This document shows positions 28,955 to 38,420 of a DNA stretch of 64,000 nt, one piece after another. Position numbers and translations under genes: made by a program. Location of the stretch: assembly GCA_016713865.1 (NCBI GenBank), contig JADJOG010000003.1, forward strand, positions 62,001 through 126,000, given 5' to 3'. The notes under the pieces were generated by a model that was given only the letters and a program-made list of their open reading frames with translations, was not told where the DNA came from and ran no database searches. This DNA comes from Flavobacteriales bacterium (lineage in GTDB: Bacteria > Bacteroidota > Bacteroidia > Flavobacteriales_F > PHOS-HE28). Every line of letters begins with the position of its first letter. Positions within the stretch are counted from its first letter, which is position 1.

Positions 28955-29548
28955 TCAGTTCCCCTCCTGCTCGCGCTTCTTGATCTCGTCGCGCAATGCG
29001 CTAGCGCGCTCGTAGTCCTCGTTGTCCAAGGCTTCCTCCAGCATGCCCCGCAGGTCTTCGATCGTGGCATTGCCGAGCGTGCGCTTCTCCTTGCCCTTGC
29101 GGGGCTCGGTCGACTTCTCATCGTCCTCTTCACCTTCCTCCACTTTCAAACCGGCGGTGCTCAGGATGCGCTCATAGGTGAAGATGGGGCAATCGAATCG
29201 CAGCGCCAAGGCGATGGCATCGCTGCTGCGCGCATCGATCTCCACTTCATTGGCATTCTGCTCAACCACCAGTTTCGCGTGGAAGATGCCTTCGACCAGG
29301 TCGCTGATGATCACTTCCTTCAGGTTGAAGCCGAGGGTGTCGGCTACATGCTTGAAAAGGTCGTGCGTGAGCGGACGAGCGGGCTTGATGTTCTCCACCT
29401 GGATGGCGATGGCCTGCGCCTCGACGCCACCGATGATGATGGGCAGGCGGCGATCGCCATAGGTCTCGGCGAGGATGAGCGCGTAGGCCCCCGCGTGCGT
29501 GTGGCTGTACGTGATGCGGAGGAACTTCAGCTCGACCTTATCCATCAT
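28955..29548 (-). CDS. Bifunctional nuclease family protein (DUF151) with C-terminal UVR domain
   Basis: About 197 residues from the ATG at 29548. DUF151 domain: MDKVELKFLRITYSHTHAGAY, RRLPIIIGGVEAQAIAIQ, RPLTHDLFKHVADTL and ARSSDAIALALRFDCPIF. A charged linker then leads to a UVR-type motif (TIEDLRGMLEEALDNEDYERASALRDEI). Members from plants and Thermotoga are described as DNA/RNA nucleases; the role in Bacteroidota is not known to me. A -7-like element (TACCTTCA) at 29564-29571 supports this start. Confidence 0.88.
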   Translation of the reverse strand: MMDKVELKFLRITYSHTHAGAYALILAETYGDRRLPIIIGGVEAQAIAIQVENIKPARPLTHDLFKHVADTLGFNLKEVIISDLVEGIFHAKLVVEQNANEVEIDARSSDAIALALRFDCPIFTYERILSTAGLKVEEGEEDDEKSTEPRKGKEKRTLGNATIEDLRGMLEEALDNEDYERASALRDEIKKREQEGN

Positions 29549-29563
29549 TTTCCTAGCGGGCCG

Positions 29564-29571
29564 TGAAGGTA
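29564..29571 (-). promoter_or_regulatory. -7-like element for the DUF151 gene
   Basis: TACCTTCA on the minus strand, 15 bases before the ATG at 29548. Confidence 0.35.
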
Positions 29572-29601
29572 GGTTGCAGTGCTCAGTTGGCAGTTCGCAC
29601 C

Positions 29602-29635
29602 AGGCAGTTGGCTCCGGAAGCGGCACCAACTGCCT
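29602..29635. repeat. Intergenic inverted repeat (word GGCAGTTGG)
   Basis: AGGCAGTTGG at 29602-29611 pairs with CCAACTGCCT at 29626-29635. Further copies of the word CAGTTGGCAGT/ACTGCC lie at 29584-29594 and 29637-29655. It sits between etfA and the DUF151 gene and may act as a terminator for etfA, but it is word-like and degenerate. Confidence 0.5.
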
Positions 29636-29662
29636 ACTGCCGAATGCCTGCTGCCAACAAGT

Positions 29663-30601
29663 TCAACGTTCTGCATTGAGCTTCTTCGCAGCCTCAATGA
29701 GCTTGGGCAGCACCTCGAAGGCATCGCCAACGATACCGTAATCGGCGGCCTTGAAGAAGGGGGCCTCGGGATCCTTGTTGATCACGCAGATCACCTTGCT
29801 CTGGTTCACGCCGGCCAAGTGCTGAATGGCGCCGCTGATGCCGATGGCGATGTATAGGTTGGGGCGGATGGCCACGCCGGTCTGTCCAACGTGCTCGTGG
29901 TGTGGGCGCCAGTGCATGTCGGCCACCGGGCGGCTGCAAGCGGTGGCTGCGCCGAGGAGCTGCGCCAGTTCTTCAACCGGTGCCCAATGCTCGGGGCCTT
30001 TCATGCCACGGCCTGCGCTCACCACCAATTCGGCTTCCGGCAGGGGCACTCCGGATCCTGCTTTGCGCAACTCCTTCACGGTGATGCGCGCTGCGCCCAG
30101 ATCGCCGGTGAACTCCTCCACGGCCGCGCTGCCGCCATTGTTCGCGATTGCGATGCTGTTGGGGGAGAGGCTGATCACCTTCACGGCGCTGCTCACTTCG
30201 ACCCATGCGCGCGCCTTGCCGCTGAAAACATTGCGGCGGAATCGAATCCCTTCTGGTAGGCCTGTTGCTCCAGCAACGAGTCCTGCTTTCAAGCGCGCTG
30301 CAACGCGCGGTGCCACGGCTTTCCCGGTGGCATCATGCACGCATACGATGGTGGTGGCGCCTTCGGCCGCGGCCACATCGCACACGAGCTTGGTGAGCTG
30401 TTGGCTGTCAATGGTCTTCACGCCGCGCGCCACGATCACCTTCTTGGCGCCGTTCGCGCCCAATGCTTCCAAGCCTTTGGCATCGCCGAAGGTGATGGCT
30501 GTGATGGGCCCGCCAGCCAATTGGCTCGCGTAGGTCACGGCTTCTTGTGCTGCTTTCGGCAGCTTGTCGCCGCGTGTATCGATGAATGCGATGGTGCTCA
30601 T
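29663..30601 (-). CDS. etfA: Electron transfer flavoprotein, alpha subunit
   Basis: 312 residues from the ATG at 30601 (MSTIAFIDTRGDKLPKAAQE). The C-terminal FAD-binding domain is clear: ELVVSAGRGMKGPEHWAPVE, ACSRPVADMHWRPHHEHVGQ, TGVAIRPNLYIAIGISGAIQ, CVINKDPEAPFFKAADYG. It forms the FAD-containing heterodimer with EtfB and passes electrons from acyl-CoA dehydrogenases to the quinone pool. It lies 101 bases downstream of etfB, with a word-type inverted repeat in between. Confidence 0.95.
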   Translation of the reverse strand: MSTIAFIDTRGDKLPKAAQEAVTYASQLAGGPITAITFGDAKGLEALGANGAKKVIVARGVKTIDSQQLTKLVCDVAAAEGATTIVCVHDATGKAVAPRVAARLKAGLVAGATGLPEGIRFRRNVFSGKARAWVEVSSAVKVISLSPNSIAIANNGGSAAVEEFTGDLGAARITVKELRKAGSGVPLPEAELVVSAGRGMKGPEHWAPVEELAQLLGAATACSRPVADMHWRPHHEHVGQTGVAIRPNLYIAIGISGAIQHLAGVNQSKVICVINKDPEAPFFKAADYGIVGDAFEVLPKLIEAAKKLNAER

Positions 30602-30633
30602 TTCAATCGGCAGGTTGGGGTTTGATTGTTGAT

Positions 30634-30702
30634 GGTTGCGGGTTGGTGATCGGACTTGGAAGAGGACAACCCTCAACCCCTGTCAACCTCCAACCCTCAA
30701 CC
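30634..30702. repeat. Intergenic inverted repeat between etfB and etfA (word CAACCCTCAACC)
   Basis: GGTTGCGGGTTGG at 30634-30646 pairs with CCAACCCTCAACC at 30690-30702 with one mismatch, and two more copies of the CAACC(C)TCAACC word lie between. It may be a transcript stabiliser, an attenuator or a repeat relic. Confidence 0.5.
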
Positions 30703-31446
30703 TCAAATAACTTTCGCCTCGGTGTGCAGCAGCTCGATGAGCTTCCCGGCCTCGTCGGCGGGAATCATCTTCACGGCACCCTTTGCAGGCGGCAACTCGA
30801 ATTTCACTGTGCTGGCCGCATTGCTTATAGCGCCAGCGGCCACTACTTGCAGGGGCTTGGTGCGCGCCGCCATGATCCCGCGCATGTTGGGGATGCGTTG
30901 CTCGGCCATGCCTTTCGCGGCGCTCAGGGCGAAGGGCAATTTCACCTCGAGCACTTCAACGCCGCCGGGCACGTCGCGCTCAATTGTCGCAGCATCGCCG
31001 TTCACATCAAGCTTGCTAGCGAGCGGCACATAAGGCATGTCGAGTAGTTCGGCCACCATGGCGCCCACCACACCGCTGTTATGGTCGATGGTCTCTTTGC
31101 CAGCTAGCACAAGGTCGAAGCTTTTGTCCTTGGCCCAGCTTGCGATCAGCTCGGCCACTAGCATGGCGTCGGAGGGCTGCGCATCGATGCGAACAGCATC
31201 ATCGGCCCCGATGGCGAGTCCCTTGCGGATGGTGGCCTCGGTATCGGCACCACCCACCGTGATGGTGGTTACCGAACCGCTGCCTTTGGCCTCCTTCAGC
31301 TCCAAGGCACGCACCAGGGCGTACCATTCGTCGTAGGGGTTCATGATGAAGGTGACGCCGTTGCCATCGTATTGCGTGTCGTTATTGGTGAAGGCGATGC
31401 GTGCGGTGGTGTCGGGCACTTGGCTGAGCAGGACGAGGATCTTCAT
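30703..31446 (-). CDS. etfB: Electron transfer flavoprotein, beta subunit
   Basis: 247 residues, normal length. MKILVLLSQVPDTTARIAF, NPYDEWYALVRALELKE, and LVLAGKETIDHNSGVVGAMVAELL are EtfB signatures. It binds AMP and pairs with EtfA. It is first in the etfBA operon, with a -7 element (TACTTTCG) at 31484-31491. Confidence 0.95.
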   Translation of the reverse strand: MKILVLLSQVPDTTARIAFTNNDTQYDGNGVTFIMNPYDEWYALVRALELKEAKGSGSVTTITVGGADTEATIRKGLAIGADDAVRIDAQPSDAMLVAELIASWAKDKSFDLVLAGKETIDHNSGVVGAMVAELLDMPYVPLASKLDVNGDAATIERDVPGGVEVLEVKLPFALSAAKGMAEQRIPNMRGIMAARTKPLQVVAAGAISNAASTVKFELPPAKGAVKMIPADEAGKLIELLHTEAKVI

Positions 31447-31483
31447 GCCGATGATTGAGGGCCGTCCATGTGGAAGGCGGGCG

Positions 31484-31491
31484 CGAAAGTA
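31484..31491 (-). promoter_or_regulatory. -7 element for etfBA
   Basis: TACTTTCG on the minus strand, 37 bases before the etfB ATG. Confidence 0.45.
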
Positions 31492-31631
31492 ACCTCCATG
31501 GATGAGTGGCCTTGGCGACCTGTTTATGTTCCAGTTGACGGTGGGGATAGGAATACCTAATCAATCGCTAAACCAGGGGAACATGGGCAAGGTGCGCTCC
31601 CGGCACCTTCGCGGCCCAGGTTGCTCTCTCC

Positions 31632-34600
31632 ATGCTCCTACGTGTCTTACTGTCGCTATTCAGCGCGTCTCTCGCCACGGTGGTGCTTGCTCAAGGCACC
31701 ATACGTGGCAAGGTGGCCGATAAGACCGGTGAGACCCTGATTGGAGCTGCCGTTGTCTTGAAGAGTGACCCTGCCAAAGGCGTAACAACGGACCTCGACG
31801 GTCGGTATTCTCTGGTGCTCGATGGCTTAGGCCCTTACACATTAATGGTGCGTTATGTAGGGTACGAGAACAAGGAGGTCACCGTGAATCCGAAAGGCGG
31901 GGAGGTCCTCGTGGTGAATATCGTCCTCGGTGAAAGCGCTGTGGCGCTTCAGGCGTTCGAGGTGGAGGCGAAGGCCGTGCGCACCAAAGATGCCTATCTG
32001 GAGCGGATGAAGATCAACAATGCATCGAGCATGGACTTCATCTCTCGCGATGCCATGCTGAAGACCGGCGATGGGGATGCCACGCAGGCCGTGAAGCGCA
32101 TCACCGGCGTGAGCACCGTGGGCGCTTTCGTCACGGTGCGCGGCTTGGCCGACCGCTACATCGTGACCACGGTGAACGGCAGCCGCATCCCCACGCTCGA
32201 CCCGCTCACCAACAACCTGCGGCTTGACCTATTCCCTACGGGCCTCATGGACAACATCGTGATCACCAAGACCACCACGCCCGATCTGCCGGGCGATTGG
32301 AGCGGCGCGTTGATCAGCCTTAACACGAGCGACTACCCGGAGAAGCTGCGGGTGAGCGTGGGCACCACCATCGGCTACAATCCGAACAGTTCATTCAAGA
32401 ACATCATCACCGGACAGACCAGCAGCACCGATTGGCTCGGCCGAGACGATGGCCTGCGCGCGCCACCTGCCGGCGTGCCCCTCGTGGGCGACGATTACCC
32501 AAACTTCATTGAGCCCGACCTGTACCAGCAGCTCACCCTGCTCGGCTACGGCTCCACCATGCAGGGCTATGGCATCACCGGCAACACGCCCGGCTTCCAG
32601 TCCACCACCATGGGCACTAACAACGTTCTGCAGCACGTGATGCTCGCAGAAATGGGACTACTAGCGCCGGGCCTTCTGTTCAACAGCACGGCGGTTGCCA
32701 ACGCTGTGGCCAGCTTTAACGAGATCTATGGGCTGGACTACTTCTCGCCGATCGTGAACAGTCAGCTGGCCGACTACAACCGCCGCTTCCGTAACGACAC
32801 CTGGCGCGTTAGCACCGATCAAGGGCAGCCCAATATGAACATGTCCTTCAGTATCGGCAACCAGAAGCAGCTCTTCGCCAAGAGCAAGAGTCCGAAGACC
32901 TTGGGCTTCTTGATCGGGTTGCGGTACAATGCGGAGACGGAGTACGACCCGGCCAGCATCATCGTGCGCACCGGAGAACCATACAACGACCCTAATCCTG
33001 GTGATGAGTGGGGCCGCAAGGGCACGCAAGGCATCAGTGTGGTCACGCGCGGATGGAATGCAGTGGGCAGCCTTTCACTGAAACTGAATCGCAACAACAG
33101 TATCAGCCTGCTGGTGATGCCCAATGCCATGGGACAGGCCAATGCCCGATTGCTGCTATTCCTCAATCCCGGGGTTGGCTCCGAAGAGTACGCCGCAGAG
33201 GACCAGTTCTATGAGCAGCGCCGCATGTGGGTCTATCAAGCGGGATCGAAGCATTTCATCCCAGCCCTCAACATGAAGGTCGATGTGGATGCCTCCTATT
33301 CGGATGGCAGCCGCGACATGCTCGATTTCAAGCGGCTAGCCTACGTGAATCCTCCGCCTGGCCAGCCCATCACCGACATCGAGGCCGCGCTCACTCCCCC
33401 GAACAGGATCTATCGCTACTTGGACGAGACCATGCTCGATGCGCGCGCGGCCGCGGAATTCCCGCTGAGCGATCTTCCGCGCAAGACGCGCAAGCTGCGC
33501 TTCGGAGGCAGCTACCTGCGCCAGGAGCGCCGCAACCTGCAAGGCTTCTATCGTGTGCTCGGCGCACCCGGGCCAACGCAATGGATGGAGGAGGGACGTT
33601 TCTAGATGCGCGATGATGGACGCTTCACATCGCTGTACGTGCCAGGCGGAACCTTCAAGGACAACGACATCGGCATCCTTCGCGTGAAGGGCCTCTTCGT
33701 GCTGACTGATTACGCCCTCACCGAGCGCCTCCGCATGGTGGGCGGCTTGCGCGCAGAACATACCGATATGCTCACGGACATCCTGCGGTACTATGAGCAG
33801 GGCCTGAATCCGGATGATCCCACGCGAGGGTTGGTGGGCGAGTTCTCCTTGGCTGGCGCAACCGTTGATCCCAAGCCAGCGCGGCCGGGTGTCCTCGATC
33901 AATGGGATATGCTGCCCAGCATCAACCTCATCTACAAGCTGAAGGATGATGATGTGGCGCCCACCAACCTCCGCCTGAACTACTTCCGTTCCTTGGGTCG
34001 CCCCAGCTTCCGCGAATTCTCCGTCACGCAGCTCATCGATTACATCCTCGATGCGCCGGTCTTCGGCAATCCTAACCTGCAGATGACGCGGATCGACAAT
34101 TACGACCTGCGCATCGAGCGCTTCTTCCGCAACCGGGACAACGTTTCGGTGAGCGCGTTCTACAAGCAGTTCGATAATCACATCGAATTGCTCTTCACTG
34201 CTGCTGGAGGCTATACCTGGAGGAACGCGGTGCGAAGCAACGTCACCGGTGTCGAGCTCGAAGGGCGCGTGGGGCTGCTGCGCTGGCTCGAATGGCGCGG
34301 CAATGTGACCCTCATGCGATCGGAGAGCGTCTTGCGCACCACGCTGTTGGCCGAGCAGGTGGAATACAAGACCAGCATGTACGGGCAAGCGCCCTACATG
34401 GTGAACAGCATGCTCACTTGGAGCGCTGACAGCCTGCGCATGAACTTCACGGTGAGCTACAACGTGCAGGGCCCGAAGCTCGCGATCAGCAACAGCGAGG
34501 TGAATCCCGATGGCATTCGCGCGTACGAGATGCCGCGGCACATGATCGACATCACGCTGAACAAGTCGGTGGGCAAACATTGGGCGCTCCGTCTCGGTGC

Positions 34601-34724
34601 GCGCAACCTCCTCAACTCACCCTTCCGCCGGGCATACAAGTTCGAGGAGGGCTATGCAGTGGACTTCGACTCCTATGCCTGGGGAACGGAGTACAGCCTA
34701 GGGCTCACTTATACCATCAAGTGA
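31632..34724 (+). CDS. TonB-dependent receptor with carboxypeptidase-like regulatory domain; in-frame stop
   Basis: 1030 codons. Signal peptide (to LAQG), then a carboxypeptidase-regulatory-like domain (about 20-110, IRGKVADKTGETLIGAAVVL, GYENKEVTV). The plug follows (about 130-250: GDGDATQAVKRITGVSTV, VRGLADRYIVTTVNGSRIP, GLMDNIVITKTTTPDLPGDW) and then a 22-strand-type barrel ending in YSLGLTYTIK. It is expected in the outer membrane, importing a large substrate with TonB. A single TAG at 33603-33605 interrupts the frame without any shift (EEGRF-stop-MRDDGRF), so it is either a base error or a true nonsense mutation. The stop codon overlaps the start of the next gene by 1 base. The substrate is unknown. 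Confidence 0.85.
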
Positions 34725-36038
34725 TGCTGCTCCAACGCTACCTGTTCATCGGCCTGTTGATGTGCTTCGTGACCAATGCGGTTGCTCAATCGCCGCTGGA
34801 AGGCGTGATCGTGGAGACCTACTATGTGAGCGATGCCAACGACGCCACGGATGTGACCGGTGGGGGAGTGGCCGAAGGCTCGGTCACCTACCGCGTATTC
34901 CTCGACCTCTGCGATGGATGCGGTCTTCGGGCGGTGTATGGCGATGCTTACCATCCGCTCTCCATCACCAGTAACGCGCCGTTCTTCAATCATGCTGACC
35001 GGGGCCGCACCTATGGTCATCAGATCAACAACACAGCCCTGGGTGAAGGCACTGTTGCGCTTGATTCTTACTTGTCGATGGGCCGAGCAAGCGCGCAGCG
35101 ACTCGGCATCCCGAAGGCCGATGATCCCAACGGTAGCCTGATCGGTGGCGCGAACAACGATGGCGGCAGCGCCCAAGTGCCCGGAGGATTGCTGGTGAAC
35201 AGCACGCCCGAAATGGGCTCTTCCCTAACGGTTAGTGATGGACTGGTTCCCCTGAGCGGTGCGCCTTCCGTGCCTCCGAATTTCCCTCGTCTCAGGCGAT
35301 GACCCTACGAGCGTGTTCGGAGATGAGACCTTGGGCAATACGTTCATCAGCCAACTCTGCCGGATTGCATGCTCCACTCCGGGGGTGAATGGTGCCACTG
35401 CCGATAATCGAGTTCTTATCGCGCAACTCACCACCGCTGGCGAGCTCAGTTTCATGCTGAATGTTGAGATTGAGCGTCCTGATGGGGTCGTGGTGAAGTA
35501 CGTCTCTACGGCCGACACCCTGCTCCCCGGTGAAACACTGAATGGATTGCTGGTGTATCCGCCCGATTGCGGCTGCACGGACCCCAACTTCCTCGAATAC
35601 GATCCGGCTGCAGGTTGCGACGATGGCTCGTGCGCGACGGCCATCGTCTTCGGATGCCTTGATCCATCGGCTTGCAACTTCTCCACTACGGCCAATTTCA
35701 ATGTGCCGCAATTATGCTGCTACGGGATCAACGACTGCAATGGCTTGGATCCCTACCTCGTTTGCCCCACCATCGGAATCGCGGAGGATGAATCGCAGGC
35801 CCTTCGCTTCGCACCCAATCCGACTTCGAGCGAATTGCGCATCACGGGTGCCGAGCGCATCGGCGAGGGAGCCGTGCTCAGTATCATGGATTCGCAGGGC
35901 CGGGCTATGCGCAGTGAGTCCATCGCGAATCAGCGAGGTGTCGTGGTCATCAACCTCGAAGGGCTCGCTGACGGATTGTACTTGATCGCGCTGCAAGGAC
36001 CAGAGGGCAAGGCGCTCGCTCGAATCCAGAAACGGTGA
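34724..36038 (+). CDS. Secreted paralogue 1 of the cluster, with T9SS domain (one frameshift)
   Basis: About 437 residues. Signal peptide (LLMCFVTNAVAQ), then the shared module: SPLEGVIVETYYVSDANDA, TYRVFLDL, SITSNAPFFNHADRG, LDSYLSMG, and after a break near 35275-35295 ADNRVLIAQLTTAGELSF. Cys-rich motifs follow (GCTDPNFLEYDPAAGCDDGSC-like and GCLDPSACNF), the kind found in many secreted Bacteroidota proteins. The end (LRFAPNPTSSELRITGAE to LARIQKR) is a type A T9SS sorting domain. The start overlaps the receptor stop codon and the next gene begins 4 bases after its stop, so it belongs to the receptor operon. I do not know a named family for the N-terminal module. Confidence 0.75.
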
Positions 36039-36042
36039 GATC

Positions 36043-36948
36043 ATGCCATGGAAGCCCTTGGCACCGGAGGCGCGCGACCTGATGGAGCGAATGATGCCAC
36101 TGATAACCCTGCAGCAACGCGCCGCAATGCTCGATGACGAACTGCATGCGCGTGCACTGCGCAAGGCGATGCACGATGTGCTCGATGGCATCGATCCTAT
36201 GCAAGCGGCATTGCAGCATGGCGTCGATGCACATGAGCTGCAGCAGGCGCTAGGCAGCATCGGCAGGTCGAATCAGGCGCCGCGCCGAGTCGTGCGAGTC
36301 GTGGAACGCGCGGATCGACGCAAGCTCACCCACGAGCAAGAGATAGCGCTACACGGTATCCTGCGCGAATCACTGCCGGATGCCTTAGGCGCTGCGCACC
36401 TGCTTTGGTCACGCGAGGCCGTGCGTTGGCTGGTTCAACGTGAAACGGGCTTCCATCTTCCGGACCGCACCTTGAGCACATACTTGGAGCGCTGGGGGCT
36501 TGCGCCCGATAAGCCCTTGCGGACCATGTCCTTGGCGCATCCATCGCGCATGCGGGCATGGCTGAAGACCGATTATCCCGTGATCGCCATGCTCGCCCGA
36601 GAAGGCGAGGGTCGCATTTTCTGGTGGGGCCATGCTCCCTTGCTGGCAAGAAAGCAGGGCAAGCTCCCGCCTGGTGCTCGCGCGCCGTTGATTGAGAGTC
36701 CGATCTGGGAGCCGGGGCGGTTCAGCGTGCTCTTCGCAACCACCAATCGGGGGCATGCCTTGTGGCGGGTCCATGAAGGAGATGCAACCGCAGCTATGGT
36801 CATCGACCACCTGGAGCGTGCGGCGGCTGATTCAGGGGATCGCATGTTCGTCATCATACCTGGGCACGCGGTCTTCGCCACGCTGATTTTCCGGAACTGG
36901 GCGGCCTCGAACAAGGCACGATTCAATTTCCATCTGTGCAGTCCATGA
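36043..36948 (+). CDS. IS630-transposase-like winged-helix protein lacking catalytic residues
   Basis: 301 residues. After a helical N-terminus, residues 95-158 (KLTHEQEIALHGILRESLPD, LLWSREAVRWLVQRETGFHL, RTLSTYLERWGLAPDKP) match the winged helix (HTH_33) of IS630/Tc1-type transposases. Residues 175-300 follow the plan of the DDE_3 domain. Where the first Asp is expected the sequence is RIFWWGHAPL; where the second is expected it is IIPGHAVF; and the protein ends before the third acidic position. No terminal inverted repeats are evident and the frame is intact. It sits 4 bases after paralogue 1 inside the cluster. A domesticated DNA-binding protein is the best reading; a regulator of the surrounding genes is speculation. 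Confidence 0.6.
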   Translation: MPWKPLAPEARDLMERMMPLITLQQRAAMLDDELHARALRKAMHDVLDGIDPMQAALQHGVDAHELQQALGSIGRSNQAPRRVVRVVERADRRKLTHEQEIALHGILRESLPDALGAAHLLWSREAVRWLVQRETGFHLPDRTLSTYLERWGLAPDKPLRTMSLAHPSRMRAWLKTDYPVIAMLAREGEGRIFWWGHAPLLARKQGKLPPGARAPLIESPIWEPGRFSVLFATTNRGHALWRVHEGDATAAMVIDHLERAAADSGDRMFVIIPGHAVFATLIFRNWAASNKARFNFHLCSP

Positions 36949-37057
36949 ACGTTCGATGCGTAACGGTGCCGTAATGCATCGTACATGGAATGACCATGCT
37001 CGCGCAAGCATGCGCCAATGGTGCACGGGTTACTTCGCCGGCCTCAATCAACGACCC

Positions 37058-38420
37058 ATGCATCGCCTGCTGACCATCGCTGCTCTTGCTTTTATGACGA
37101 ATGCCATGGCGCAGGTGTATTCGCCTCCGGACCCAGGCGGCTTCGAGGGCATCATCGTAGAGACCTATTATGTGGCCGATGCGGATGATGCGGCCGATAC
37201 CGATGGCGGCCCCGGCCTTGTAGCAAGCGCGAAGACCTATCGCGTGTACGTGGACATGCTGCCCGGCTACAAACTGGTGAGCGTGGGCGGCTTCCCGAAC
37301 CACCCGCTGGCCATCAGTACCACCACGAGCTTCTTCAACAACGATGATCGCGGCGAAGCGTGGGGACGTGACATCCCGGCGCAGCACCTGAATAAGAACA
37401 CCGTGGCCATTGATAGCTGGTTGAGCTTTGGACCGGCAAGCACACAGCATTGGGGGGTGCTGAAGAGCGATGATACCGATGGCAGCATCGTAGGTGGGCC
37501 CAATAACCAAAGCGGACTGCTTGTGAACAACGCGGTTGCAGCGGGCATCCCGCTTACAACCTCCGACGGCCTGGTCTCCTTGGGTACCCCGCCTGGCACT
37601 ATCAGCTCCGTAGGGGCGGCTCCAGAATGCTTCGATCCCGAAGGACCGAACAGTTATAGCAACGAGAACTTCGCTTATGCCATCTTGGGTGGTGTCACCG
37701 GCCCTACCGAGAGCAACCGGGTTCTCATCGGGCAGTTCACCACCGATGGCGACCTGAGTTTCTGCTTCAACCTCGCACTTCGGATTCCGGACGCGCTCGT
37801 ATGCGGCGATCCGAACTGCCACACGGCGTCGCAGTTCTTCAGCGAAGTGCTCGTATCAGATACGCTCGGTCAAGGCTTCGGTGGTCAGAACATCTTTTCG
37901 CATCCGACACTTTGCTTCACCTGCGAACGCTCAAGTGGATTGCATGGGTGTTCCCAATGGCCCAGCTGTGCCTGGTTCCCCTTGCGATGATGGCAATGCG
38001 GACACCAGCGACGACCTCTACAGCGCTGCGTGCGTGTGCTGGGGCCAGGACTGTGCGGGCACATACGGCGGCAACGCGCTGCCCGGCACGCCTTGCGACG
38101 ATGGCAACCCGAACACATCGAGTGATACCTGGCAGACCGGATGCATTTGCGAGGGCGGCACCGGCGTCGATGAGCGCGCGGCAGGGATCGTGCGCGTGAG
38201 CCCGAATCCGACGCGTGATATCATCGCTGTTGAATTGGCGCGCAGCGGAGGCAGCGTGGCTTGGGAACTGCGCGACCTCGCTGGGCAAGTGGTGCTTGGT
38301 GGCTCCCATCAAGGTGAAACGCGCATGGTGATCGATGCGGTCTCTATAGCATCGGGCACATACTTGCTCACGATCGAGCGAAACGGGATGCGCGGGCAGC
38401 ATCGCGTGGTGAAGCAATGA
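37058..38420 (+). CDS. Secreted paralogue 2 of the cluster, with T9SS domain (one frameshift)
   Basis: About 453 residues. I chose the ATG at 37058 because it opens the signal peptide (MHRLLTIAALAFMTNAMAQ). Shared module: GGFEGIIVETYYVADADDA, KTYRVYVDMLPGYKLVSVGG, STTTSFFNNDDRG, IDSWLSFG, DDTDGSIVGG and NRVLIGQFTTDGDLSF. After a break near 37925 come two CDDGN-type Cys repeats (SPCDDGNADTSDD and TPCDDGNPNTSSD). The C-terminal T9SS domain starts IVRVSPNPTRDIIAVEL. It is 109 bases after the winged-helix gene, and its stop overlaps paralogue 3 by 4 bases. It is the paralogue closest to paralogue 1 in the module. Function unknown. Confidence 0.75.

Noticed and set aside
33336..34580. 414-codon open frame antisense to the TonB-dependent receptor
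   Set aside because: It mirrors the sense frame's codon pattern in GC-rich DNA, has no signal or domain, and overlaps a clearly real gene.
36043..36948. Active insertion sequence
   Set aside because: Catalytic acids are missing, the C-terminal part is short, and no terminal inverted repeats or target duplications were seen around it.
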